A stretch of 8,672 nucleotides of DNA from Candidatus Peregrinibacteria bacterium (GCA_016866815.1 VGKZ01000044.1:1-8672); one strand, 5' to 3'. Counted from the first letter of the stretch, positions 1 through 7,129 are shown. Translations and numbers: made by a program. The notes: a model not told the origin generated them from the letters alone.

Positions 1-25
1 CTAAACGCGCTACGCTTCTCCTCCT

Positions 26-1294
26 ATGCGCATAGCGTTCGTCACCCCCGAGTACATCACAGAGTCCACCTGCGACGGCGGTCTCGCGAACTATACGCAC
101 CGTACCGTTCTCGCGCTCCGGTCGATGGGGCACGAGCCTGTTGTCTTCGTTCCGTACGATGCTGATCAAACATTGCACCACGAAGGCGTAACGGTACACC
201 GCGTCCAAACATGGAATCCGGCGCAGCAATGGTCGAAGTTCTACACGTATGTGAGGATTCTCGATCGCCTCACGTTCATGATGTTCCATATGCTGCTGAA
301 TCTTCTGTGGAGGAGTCACCGCATGAACAAGGTCGTCGCTGCCGAACACCGAAAGCACCCTTTCGATGTTGTCCATTACACGCACCTGGGCGGCATGGGC
401 GTACTCCGGTCGAGCAATCTCCCCGCAGTGGCGAGACTCTCCAGCTCGACACGCCTATGTCAGGAACTCGGTGGCTACGGCGAGAGGAATTTTCAGATCG
501 CACAGCAGAATTTCATCGAGCGCATTGCTCTGTGGAGGGCTGATATCGTCTTCGGTCCGAGTCGACGCATCGCAAGACTCACCGAAATCGAATGCGGCAT
601 TCCCGTCCGCGTCATCGAGAGCCCGTTTACTCCGGACGTCGCTTCCACCGACGATTCGGTGTATCGCGCCCACCTTGCCACGAAGAAATATCTGCTCTTC
701 TTCGGTTCGATCGGACTCATCAAAGGTGTCGCGACCATCGCGGAAATCATTCACCCGTTACTGAAGCGCCATCCGCAATTGCACTTTGCGTTCGTCGGCA
801 AGTGTTTGTCCGGGCAGGAGGGAGGAGATCTGATGGATCGTGTGTTCCGACATGCCGCGGAGTACGCGGACCGCGTGCTGTGGATTCCCGCTCAACCACA
901 CGAAACGTTGTACCCCATCATCGCCCGGGCTTGTGCGGTCGTTCTTCCGTCCCGCATCGACAATTTCCCGAATGCCTGCATCGAAGCGATGGCATTGGAG
1001 CGCATCGTGATCGGAACGAGGGGAAACGGTTTCGAGCAATTGATCACCGACGGCGAAAGCGGATTTCTCTGCGAAGTCGATGATGCGGCGGGACTCCTCG
1101 CGACGATCGAGCGTGTTCTTGCGTTGACGAGTGATACATCGCGTTCCATCGGGCGGCGCGCGGAGGAACGCATTCGGATTCTTGCTCCCGAGAATACCGT
1201 TTCAGCCCTTCTCGACTGCTATCTGGATGCCATGGATATGCACAGGAAGCAGATTGTTTCCCCCCGCATCGCATGTGTGGCATCTGCGGGTTGA
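26..1294 (+). CDS. GT4-family glycosyltransferase
   Basis: This 422-residue protein looks like a GT-B fold, GT4-family retaining glycosyltransferase, which moves a sugar from a nucleotide-sugar donor to a growing surface glycan or lipid carrier at the inner face of the membrane. The N-terminal Rossmann half opens with MRIAFVTPEY and a glycine turn (DGGLAN, 17-22). The C-terminal half begins near residue 222 (YLLFFGSIGLIKG). It holds the donor-site signature SRIDNFPNACIEAMA (309-323), in which E320 is the conserved glutamate and D312 stands where many GT4 enzymes have the first Glu of E-x7-E. No signal peptide is seen. An in-frame stop at bases 2-4 makes ATG 26 the first possible ATG. It has no Shine-Dalgarno; the preceding bases are pyrimidine-rich (CTTCTCCTCCT). 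The last 22 bp overlap the next gene. The family call is firm; donor and acceptor cannot be named. Confidence 0.9.
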   Translation: MRIAFVTPEYITESTCDGGLANYTHRTVLALRSMGHEPVVFVPYDADQTLHHEGVTVHRVQTWNPAQQWSKFYTYVRILDRLTFMMFHMLLNLLWRSHRMNKVVAAEHRKHPFDVVHYTHLGGMGVLRSSNLPAVARLSSSTRLCQELGGYGERNFQIAQQNFIERIALWRADIVFGPSRRIARLTEIECGIPVRVIESPFTPDVASTDDSVYRAHLATKKYLLFFGSIGLIKGVATIAEIIHPLLKRHPQLHFAFVGKCLSGQEGGDLMDRVFRHAAEYADRVLWIPAQPHETLYPIIARACAVVLPSRIDNFPNACIEAMALERIVIGTRGNGFEQLITDGESGFLCEVDDAAGLLATIERVLALTSDTSRSIGRRAEERIRILAPENTVSALLDCYLDAMDMHRKQIVSPRIACVASAG

Positions 1295-3036
1295 TCACCA
1301 CCGGTACAAAGCCGGAGCGGAGTGCTATCGATGGGATGAATGAAGCTCTACGTCACCGCGGGCCGGACGGCGGCGGCATCTGGATACGGGAGAATGTGGC
1401 GCTCGGTCACCGGCGACTTGCGATCATCGACCCGAAGGGCGGTGAACAGCCGATGGGGGATGATGACGGACGTCTGCAGATCACCTATAACGGTGAACTC
1501 TACAACTATCGGTTGCTCCGGCTTGAACTCGAGCGTCTTGGCGTCCGCTTTCACTCGGATTCTGACACGGAGGTCGTCCTGAAGTCCTACCGTGTCTGGG
1601 GAGAGGAGTGCGTACGGAAATTCCGCGGAATGTTCGCCTTCGGCATTGCAGACTTCCGCGAACGGAAGCTCTTTCTCGCGCGCGACCACTTCGGTATCAA
1701 GCCGCTTCTGTACTGCGACATTCCGGGGTTGTTTGCATTCGCTTCGGAGCTCGGGGCTCTGAAAACTCTTCCGCAGTTCCCGCGCAACCCCGATCTCCGT
1801 GCGATCGATCAGTTTCTCTGGCTCCAGTACATTCCCGCTCCGCGCACGGCGTACGCCTGCGCAAAAAAACTGCCACCCGGCCACACGCTCGCCGTTTCAT
1901 TCGACGGTGCCGTTGCCACGCCCCGTTCATACGTTCACCACATCTTCACACCGGATCATTTCCGTTCCGGTCCGGAGTGGCTGGAGGCGCTGCGGGCCGC
2001 GCTCGATGCTTCCGTGCGAGCGCATTGCATAGCGGATGTTCCGTTCGGTGCTTTCCTTTCCGGAGGAGTGGATTCCAGTGCCGTCGTCGAAGCGATGTCA
2101 CGCACGCTCACGCAACCGGTGAAAACATTTACGATTGCATTCCGTGAACCGGAATTCGACGAATCCATGCATGCGCAGACGGTGGCCAAAGCCTGCGGTA
2201 CCGAACATACCGTCGAAGTCGTCGAGCCCGATGCTCTCGGTATTCTTCCCGATCTGGTGCAGCACTACGGAGAGCCGTTCGGCGACAGCTCGGCGGTTCC
2301 CACGTACTACGTTTCGCGACTCGCGCGCGCGTCCGTTCCCATGGTGCTCTCCGGCGACGGCGGTGACGAAGCATTTGCAGGGTACAACACGTACCGTTCG
2401 TGGATGACGCTCGCTGCTGCAGACCGTACGCAGGAACGGTGGCAGTCCATGATCGAGTACATCGGCAGGTCCACTCGGATGCAGCTCTGGAAAGAGGATT
2501 TCCGGGATGTCGTTGCCGATCGCTGTGAGGTATTCGACGACGCATTTGCCTGGACGCGGACATTTTCTCCCGCGAATGTCGCACAGTACATGGACCTGCA
2601 TACCTATCTGCCCAACTGCATCCTCACGAAAGTGGATATTGCGAGCATGATGCACGGTCTCGAAGTGCGAACACCGTTCACGGACACCGCAATCTGGCGC
2701 CTCGCACTGTCCATTCCGGAGCGATGGAACATGCGACGGGGGTCGGACGGGCAGTGGGAGGGAAAGTGCCTGCTCAAGGAGCTCCTGAAAGATGTATTGC
2801 CGCAGTCAGCAGTCAAAAGACCGAAGCAGGGGTTTGCGGTTCCCATTGACCGGTGGTTCGCGCGCGGCGGTTGTCTGCACGGAACATTGCAAGAGCGTCT
2901 TCTGGCTTCCGATACGCCTCTCTCACAATTCTTTGATCCTGATGCAGTCTCACGCATCCTCCACGGTGAACGATCGGGACCGAAGTGGTTGCTCCTCGTT
3001 CTGGATGAGTGGTTACGGCAGGAGGAGGTATCATAA
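1273..3036 (+). CDS. asnB: asparagine synthase (glutamine-hydrolysing), AsnB type
   Basis: This full-length 587-residue class II glutamine amidotransferase/synthetase hydrolyses glutamine in its N-terminal half and passes ammonia to a substrate adenylated in its C-terminal half, classically aspartate to asparagine. After Met removal, Cys2 of MCGICG is the N-terminal nucleophile. Supporting GATase residues are GHRRLAIID (45-53), YNGELYN (72-78) and D98. The synthetase half has the ATP pyrophosphatase loop SGGVDSS (263-269) and SGDGGDEAFAGY (360-371). The start is set by the need for Cys at position 2, so the 22-bp overlap with the glycosyltransferase is real and suggests translational coupling. 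No Shine-Dalgarno precedes it. AsnB homologues often sit in polysaccharide loci, where they are thought to amidate sugars or act as accessory enzymes, so the true acceptor here may be a uronic-acid sugar rather than aspartate. That is inference from the neighbours. Confidence 0.93.
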   Translation: MCGICGLITTGTKPERSAIDGMNEALRHRGPDGGGIWIRENVALGHRRLAIIDPKGGEQPMGDDDGRLQITYNGELYNYRLLRLELERLGVRFHSDSDTEVVLKSYRVWGEECVRKFRGMFAFGIADFRERKLFLARDHFGIKPLLYCDIPGLFAFASELGALKTLPQFPRNPDLRAIDQFLWLQYIPAPRTAYACAKKLPPGHTLAVSFDGAVATPRSYVHHIFTPDHFRSGPEWLEALRAALDASVRAHCIADVPFGAFLSGGVDSSAVVEAMSRTLTQPVKTFTIAFREPEFDESMHAQTVAKACGTEHTVEVVEPDALGILPDLVQHYGEPFGDSSAVPTYYVSRLARASVPMVLSGDGGDEAFAGYNTYRSWMTLAAADRTQERWQSMIEYIGRSTRMQLWKEDFRDVVADRCEVFDDAFAWTRTFSPANVAQYMDLHTYLPNCILTKVDIASMMHGLEVRTPFTDTAIWRLALSIPERWNMRRGSDGQWEGKCLLKELLKDVLPQSAVKRPKQGFAVPIDRWFARGGCLHGTLQERLLASDTPLSQFFDPDAVSRILHGERSGPKWLLLVLDEWLRQEEVS

Positions 3037-3040
3037 TCCC

Positions 3041-4180
3041 ATGCTCCCACTCGACCGACCGTTCACCGGCAGAGAAGAGGTGGATTCCGTTGCGGAGGTT
3101 CTGGGTTCCCACTGGCTGACGCAGGGGCCGAAGCTTGAGGCATTCGAGCGCGCATTCGCCGCATACACCGGAGCAGCACATGCCGTTGCGTTGGGTAACT
3201 GCACCGTTGCACTGCAGCTCACACTCACGGCTTCGGGCATCGGTCATGGTGCCGAAGTCATCTGTCCTTCGCTTACGTACATCGCGACCTGTAATGCCAT
3301 ATTCCACGCCGGCGCCGTTCCGGTGTTTGCCGACGTGGATCCGGAACGCTGGACGCTGGATCCCGCAGATGTCGAACGTCGTATCACGCCGGACACGCGG
3401 GCAGTGATGGTCGTGCATCAGATGGGCATGCCTGCCGATGTGGATGCACTTCGCACTCTGTGTACTCAAAAACATCTCCTCCTGATAGAAGACGCGGCAT
3501 GCGCTGCCGGTTCTCTGTACAGGGGTCGGCCCATCGGCGGAGGAGGCAACCCTGCTTGTTTTTCATTCCATCCGCGAAAGGTCATCACGGCGGGGGAGGG
3601 CGGCATGGTGACGACCGATGACGCGGGGCTTGCCACGCAGCTTCGGTTGCTGCGTCATCATGGTATGTCCGTCAGTGACCGTGTGCGCTTCGAAGTCGAT
3701 GCGGCGGTCTTCGATGAACATGTTATCCGTGGGTTCAACGCGCGTATGAGCGACGTGCATGCGGCGATCGGATGCGTGCAGATGGAGAGACTGGAAACGA
3801 TTCTCACCGAGCGCCGCCCTATCGCAGCACTCTATCATTCCGCCTTCTCCCATTGCAGAGGAATTCTCCCTCAGTACGAACCGCAGGATTGTGCTTCGAA
3901 TTATCAGTCGTACGCTTTCCTCACGACAAAGGCATGTCCGTTGAGCAGGGACGAGCTTGTCCGGAAGCTGCGTGACGCAGGCATCGGAGCCCGCAGGGGC
4001 ATTCTCACCGCGCATCGCGAACCCGCATACGCCGATGTGCGTCGTGTGAGCCTTCCCGTTTCCGAAGACGTGTCCGACCGCATGGTACTGCTGCCGCTTT
4101 TCGTCGGTATGACGGAGAAGGACATCGCTCTCGTCATCGATACCGTGCTCTCACTTGCCGGTGCAACGGTTGCCGTGTGA
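3041..4180 (+). CDS. DegT/DnrJ/EryC1/StrS-family PLP sugar aminotransferase
   Basis: This 379-residue fold-type I aminotransferase most likely transfers an amino group from glutamate to a keto nucleotide-sugar, as perosamine or 4-amino-4,6-dideoxy sugar synthases do. K180 in FSFHPRKVITAGEGG is the expected Schiff-base lysine. EDAAC (150-154) supplies the aspartate (D151) that pairs with the PLP ring nitrogen, and NCTVAL (53-58) fits the phosphate-binding turn. The N-terminus (PLDRPFTGREE...GSHWLTQGP) is typical of the family. The frame is open further upstream to 2792, but that part overlaps asnB. ATG 3041 is chosen because GGAGGAGG lies at 3021-3028, inside the asnB end, at good spacing; it is the only clear Shine-Dalgarno in the window. 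Four bases separate it from asnB, so the two are surely co-transcribed. The exact sugar is not readable. Its stop abuts that of the convergent gene. Confidence 0.93.
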   Translation: MLPLDRPFTGREEVDSVAEVLGSHWLTQGPKLEAFERAFAAYTGAAHAVALGNCTVALQLTLTASGIGHGAEVICPSLTYIATCNAIFHAGAVPVFADVDPERWTLDPADVERRITPDTRAVMVVHQMGMPADVDALRTLCTQKHLLLIEDAACAAGSLYRGRPIGGGGNPACFSFHPRKVITAGEGGMVTTDDAGLATQLRLLRHHGMSVSDRVRFEVDAAVFDEHVIRGFNARMSDVHAAIGCVQMERLETILTERRPIAALYHSAFSHCRGILPQYEPQDCASNYQSYAFLTTKACPLSRDELVRKLRDAGIGARRGILTAHREPAYADVRRVSLPVSEDVSDRMVLLPLFVGMTEKDIALVIDTVLSLAGATVAV

Positions 4181-6325
4181 TCACAGTCCAAGATCTCCTG
4201 CGACGGCCTTCATGGCATCGAGTGTGATTTGGACGAATTCATCGAGCGGAATGCCGAGGAGCGCTTCGCACTGCTGAATCTGGGAACGGTCCACCTGCGC
4301 AGCGAAGCTCTTATCCTTCAGTTTCTTCGTCACGCTTTTCACTTCCACGTCCGCGATCTTCTTACTGGGTCGTACGTACGTCACCGCGATGATGAAGCCG
4401 GTCAGTTCATCGACACAGTACAAGCATTTTCGCAGCATCGTATCGAGCGGATACTTCTCGCCGTACATGCTCTGGTAGTGCGCACGAATATCGCCGAGCA
4501 ATTCCTCCGGGGCTTTGATGGTCGAGAGCAGATGCGCGAGCGTGTCTCCGCAGTGCTCTCTGTAGTCTTTATCCAGTTTGTCCCAGTCGAGGTCATGCAG
4601 CATGCCTGCCACTTTCCACGTCTGCGTGTCGCCGCCGAATTTCTTCGCAAGCGCTTCCATTGCCGCTCCGGTCGCGACCAGGTGTGCTTTCGTCGCATCA
4701 GCATGCGCTTCCAGAAGTCCGTGTGCCGCGGGGAGAAGGTGGCCGTAGGAGGCGTGTTCGAGGAGCATGGATGAAGGTGGAGGGAGAGAGGATACCGAGG
4801 AGCTTTGTGCTTTGAGCTTTGAGCTTTGGTGGACATTGCTTGTGGCTGATCGCTCATAGCTCACAGCTTTTTCAGGTTTCATCAGCGGGAACAGCACCAC
4901 GTCGCGCAGGTTTCCCTGCTGCGTCAGCAACGCCACAATTCTGTCCACGCCCATGCCCCAGCCGCTGCACGGCGGACAACCGTACTCCAGTGCTTTCACG
5001 TACTCGTCGTCTTTTCTGTGTGCGTCACTGTCTCCCTTCGCGCTCGCTTTTGACTGCGCATCAAATCGCTGTGCCTGATCGACAGGATCGATGAGCTCGC
5101 TGTAGGCATTCACGATTTCCCATCCGCCGACGACGAGCTGGAAGCGGTCCGTACTATCGGGATTGTCGTCATTCCTGCGCGCAAGGGGAGAGAGGTCGAG
5201 AGGGTGTTTCGTGACGAAGGTCGGCTGCACGATTTTTGGACGACTGACTTTCTTGTAGAGTTGATCGATCAAATTACCTCTGCCCAGAGCCTTAATATCG
5301 ACATCCAGTTTGATACCTTTCTTCGTGATCGCGGCGCGCAGATCGTCCGCGGTTTTGCAGTAGCGGAAGTCGATCCCACAGTCTTTCTCGATAATCTCGG
5401 CGATGTCGAGCTTCGGCCACGGAGGTTTGAAATTCACTTCCACAAGGTTCCCTTCGCGGTCGGGAATGTTCACCTTCATGCTCCCCGTGAGTTCCTTCAT
5501 CAGCGTCGAGAGCATGTCTTCCGTGAACCGCATGTTCTCCTCGTAGTCCCAGTACGACGCGTAGTGTTCCACCATCGTGAAGTCCTGCAGATGACTGGGG
5601 TCCAGTCCTTCGTTGCGGAAAATCCTGCCGACTTCGAATACGCGGTCGAACCCTCCGACGAGGCATTCCTTCAGGAACGTTTCCGTTGCGATACGCAGGA
5701 ACACATCCATATCGTATGCTTCGTGATGGGTGACAAACGGTGTCGCGAGCGCTCCGGAAGCGGCATTCACCAGTACCGGTGTTTCCATCTCCACGAAGCC
5801 GTTTTTCCAGTAGAACTCGCGCATGAGACGGATGAAGTCGCTGCGGAATGTAAAGCGGTCGAATGTCTCGCGGTTACTCGTCAGATCCAGGTAGCGCTGA
5901 CGCCACGCAGTCTCCTGATCGGCGATCCCGTGCCATTTTTCCGGAGGACTTCGCAGCGCTTTCGTCAGCATTGTCCACTCCTTCACAAGAATGGTGGGTT
6001 CGCCTTTCTGCGTCGTGAAGTGTTCTCCGCTGACGCCGATGATGTCACCGAGATCGATAAGTTCCAGTACGGCGTTGAATTCTCTCTCGGAAATCACGTC
6101 GGCTTTCCATGCGATCTGCAGTCTTCCTGTGTGATCCTGCAGCGTCGCGAAGATCATTTTTCCCATCCCGCGGAAGAGGACGACTCGTCCCGCGATTGCT
6201 GTTTTCTTCCTGTCTTTCAATGTTTTCGCCTCAGTGAGAGTGTGCGTCCGATCGAACTTGGCGGCGTACGGTTGCTTGCCGCCCGCGCGGATGGCCTCTG
6301 CCTTCTTCAGACGGAACTCGTCCAT
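4181..6325 (-). CDS. lysS: lysyl-tRNA synthetase (class II) fused to a C-terminal HD-domain hydrolase
   Basis: This 714-residue protein has two parts. Residues 1-487 are a complete class II lysyl-tRNA synthetase, which charges tRNA-Lys with lysine using ATP. It has an OB-fold anticodon-binding domain (about 42-120), motif 1 (about 162-185), motif 2 around RVFEVGRIFRNEG (228-240) and motif 3 around GWGMGVDRI (455-463); bacterial LysRS normally ends shortly after LFPLMKPE. Residues 488-519 are a Ser-rich linker encoded by short repeats. Residues 520-714 are an HD phosphohydrolase-like domain with metal-ligand candidates H548, H577-D578 (LHDLDWD), H616 and D639. HD proteins of this sort usually stand alone. 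Start choice: the frame is open to ATG 6421, but the first 32 residues look unlike LysRS and would overlap the upstream gene, so ATG 6325 (MDEFRLKK) is preferred. No Shine-Dalgarno is seen. Motif 2 continues LDPSHLQDFTMVE, a variant wording of the loop. The role of the HD part is unknown. Confidence 0.93.
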   Translation of the reverse strand: MDEFRLKKAEAIRAGGKQPYAAKFDRTHTLTEAKTLKDRKKTAIAGRVVLFRGMGKMIFATLQDHTGRLQIAWKADVISEREFNAVLELIDLGDIIGVSGEHFTTQKGEPTILVKEWTMLTKALRSPPEKWHGIADQETAWRQRYLDLTSNRETFDRFTFRSDFIRLMREFYWKNGFVEMETPVLVNAASGALATPFVTHHEAYDMDVFLRIATETFLKECLVGGFDRVFEVGRIFRNEGLDPSHLQDFTMVEHYASYWDYEENMRFTEDMLSTLMKELTGSMKVNIPDREGNLVEVNFKPPWPKLDIAEIIEKDCGIDFRYCKTADDLRAAITKKGIKLDVDIKALGRGNLIDQLYKKVSRPKIVQPTFVTKHPLDLSPLARRNDDNPDSTDRFQLVVGGWEIVNAYSELIDPVDQAQRFDAQSKASAKGDSDAHRKDDEYVKALEYGCPPCSGWGMGVDRIVALLTQQGNLRDVVLFPLMKPEKAVSYERSATSNVHQSSKLKAQSSSVSSLPPPSSMLLEHASYGHLLPAAHGLLEAHADATKAHLVATGAAMEALAKKFGGDTQTWKVAGMLHDLDWDKLDKDYREHCGDTLAHLLSTIKAPEELLGDIRAHYQSMYGEKYPLDTMLRKCLYCVDELTGFIIAVTYVRPSKKIADVEVKSVTKKLKDKSFAAQVDRSQIQQCEALLGIPLDEFVQITLDAMKAVAGDLGL
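4796..4864 (-). repeat. in-frame heptamer repeat arrays forming the LysRS-HD linker
   Basis: Two short arrays with a 7-bp period lie inside lysS. Read on the plus strand, 4801-4828 is four units AGCTTTG, TGCTTTG, AGCTTTG, AGCTTTG. After a 16-bp non-repeat spacer, 4845-4872 is GCTGATC, GCTCATA, GCTCACA, GCTTTTT, sharing a GCT start. Seven is not a multiple of three, so each unit is read in a shifting frame. The encoded linker (VSYERSATS, then SSKLKAQSSS) is low-complexity and is not part of either flanking domain. I have the impression that similar GCT-rich heptamer arrays are dispersed in other environmental bacterial genomes, but this cannot be verified here. The simplest reading is a repeat insertion or expansion that removed the lysS stop codon. 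Confidence 0.8.
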
Positions 6326-6335
6326 ATGGCTCAGA

Positions 6336-6374
6336 GAATAGTGAAATTGGCGCCAAAACGGAAGCTCACTATTC
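6336..6374. promoter_or_regulatory. nested inverted repeats directly upstream of lysS
   Basis: GAATAGTGA at 6336-6344 is repeated inverted, without mismatch, as TCACTATTC at 6366-6374. Between them sits a second perfect palindrome, TTGGCGCCAA, at 6347-6356. The proximal arm begins 11 bp before the lysS ATG and overlaps a possible minus-strand -10 (TATTCT, 6335-6340), for which no good -35 is seen. It may be a repressor operator or an RNA hairpin near the 5' end of the lysS message. No run of T follows, so it does not look like an intrinsic terminator for the upstream gene. The symmetry is certain; the function is inferred. Confidence 0.5.
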
Positions 6375-6383
6375 AAAAACGGA

Positions 6384-6566
6384 CTATCGGGGAATCTTCC
6401 GCTTCTGCCTGGTATGCACACTGATTTTCACCGTGCGCTTTGCATAGGCTTTCAGCAGGATCCGCACGACGTCCGAAAAGCTCAAATCATCACATCTTGC
6501 CTGTCTGAGGACTGCGGATTTCAACCGGGGATCCAGTCGCAGGGAAACGAGGGTGTCGCGGGGCAT
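6384..6566 (-). CDS. small ribbon-helix-helix protein, RelB/DinJ antitoxin-like
   Basis: This 60-residue protein begins MPRDTLVSLRLDPRLKSAV. The stretch DTLVSLRLDPRLK (4-16) has the alternating pattern of a ribbon-helix-helix beta strand. It is followed by two predicted helices (about 14-23 and 29-40, with LSFSDVVRILLKAY) and a basic tail (HTRQKRKIPR). That layout matches DNA-binding ribbon-helix-helix dimers such as the N-terminal part of RelB/DinJ antitoxins or CopG-like repressors. The frame could extend up to 6611, but the extra 15 residues are unlike the family and cover an AT-rich promoter-like stretch, so ATG 6566 is chosen. No toxin gene follows; the next gene on the strand is lysS, 58 bp downstream. 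It may be an orphan antitoxin or a small autorepressor. There is no Shine-Dalgarno. Confidence 0.65.
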   Translation of the reverse strand: MPRDTLVSLRLDPRLKSAVLRQARCDDLSFSDVVRILLKAYAKRTVKISVHTRQKRKIPR

Positions 6567-6573
6567 GGATGTG

Positions 6574-6596
6574 ATTGTATATATATTGTAATACAA
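6574..6596. promoter_or_regulatory. AT-rich promoter/operator of the ribbon-helix-helix gene
   Basis: On the minus strand TACAAT occurs twice, at 6585-6590 and 6574-6579, 11 bp apart. The proximal copy ends 7 bp before the chosen ATG, so a transcript from it would start at or within a base or two of the start codon. The same stretch holds a perfect palindrome, TTGTA-A-TACAA, at 6586-6596, and TTGTAT (6575-6580) with inverted ATACAA (6591-6596). Small ribbon-helix-helix proteins commonly bind such symmetric sites in their own promoters. No convincing -35 box is seen at 16-18 bp, so the promoter call is moderate. Confidence 0.45.
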
Positions 6597-6607
6597 AAAC
6601 CAGTGCA

Positions 6608-6877
6608 TCATCCGATCTCATCCGCGGTAATCCCGTACTGCCCCATGATTTTGCGTGCCTGCGCAAAAAACTTCACGTGGTCCTTGGTCATGTCCATATT
6701 GAATCCGGTACGGAGAAGGAAACGATGCGGTGCAAGAACCAAGATGATCGCATCGCGACTTTTCGTCAGTGCGGCTTCATTGAGCCCCATCATGGCGTCA
6801 TGGAAGTGGTCGGGGTCACCGGGATCGTTGAACCACTGTGCAGGCCAGTTGTCTGGAGAAGCGAGGCGATTCTGCAT
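6608..6877 (-). CDS. hypothetical protein, 89 residues
   Basis: I do not recognise this protein. It has a Trp/Asp-rich N-terminus (SPDNWPAQWFNDPGDPDHFHD, about 7-27), a hydrophobic core (RDAIILVLAPHRFLL, 41-55) and a helical, Lys/Gln-containing C-terminus. No signal peptide or membrane span is clear. It follows the 80-residue gene by 9 bp on the same strand and stops 41 bp before the ribbon-helix-helix gene, so the three may form one small operon. No Shine-Dalgarno precedes ATG 6877; an internal Met pair at 29-30 is an alternative start. The gene is supported mainly by close packing, the absence of a better opposing frame and protein-like composition. Confidence 0.55.
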   Translation of the reverse strand: MQNRLASPDNWPAQWFNDPGDPDHFHDAMMGLNEAALTKSRDAIILVLAPHRFLLRTGFNMDMTKDHVKFFAQARKIMGQYGITADEIG

Positions 6878-6886
6878 GCGGAGTCA

Positions 6887-7129
6887 TCAATACTCTTCCG
6901 CAGAGTCTCCCTTCTTAGCAGAGGGGAAGGCATTCATTGTTTCGTAGATCAGCGCTTTCAGTTCGGTCAGCAGTTCCGTCAGGTTTCCTTCATCGGGAAG
7001 ATCCAGGACGCCTTCCATACGGTCGTAGATGCCTCTCAGCGTTTTCTCTACCTCGCTCGGCTCGCCCTTCTCCAGTGCCGCTTGCAGCTCATCGAGCGAC
7101 ATCAGGCATTTCTGATCCAAGATCGACAT
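6887..7129 (-). CDS. hypothetical acidic helical protein, 80 residues
   Basis: I do not recognise this protein. The sequence is rich in Glu, Asp and Leu (for example SLDELQAALEKGEPSEVEKT, 11-30, and NLTELLTELKALIYETM, 49-65). It looks all-helical, soluble and acidic, with hydrophobic spacing that could make a helical hairpin or bind a partner. Nothing indicates secretion or membrane insertion. It heads a tightly spaced minus-strand pair with the 89-residue gene 9 bp downstream, and the two products may work together. ATG 7129 has no Shine-Dalgarno; Met10 is a possible later start. The upstream 148 bp contain two inverted repeats. Confidence 0.55.
   Translation of the reverse strand: MSILDQKCLMSLDELQAALEKGEPSEVEKTLRGIYDRMEGVLDLPDEGNLTELLTELKALIYETMNAFPSAKKGDSAEEY

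Noticed and set aside
2792..3040. 83-codon upstream extension of the aminotransferase frame
   Set aside because: It overlaps the conserved end of asnB in another frame, the residues are unlike the family, and a strong GGAGG directs starting at 3041.
4766..4768. Separate start (ATG 4768) for an independent HD gene
   Set aside because: No Shine-Dalgarno and no stop between it and LysRS, so a fusion is the simpler reading; internal initiation is still possible.
6326..6421. 32-residue N-terminal extension of LysRS
   Set aside because: Not LysRS-like, overlaps the ribbon-helix-helix gene end and would span the inverted repeats; MDEFRLKK is the expected start.
5204..6424. Long plus-strand open frame (406 codons) opposite lysS
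   Set aside because: It lies entirely antisense to the clearly real LysRS domain and its translation shows no family features; long antisense frames are common opposite GC-rich genes.
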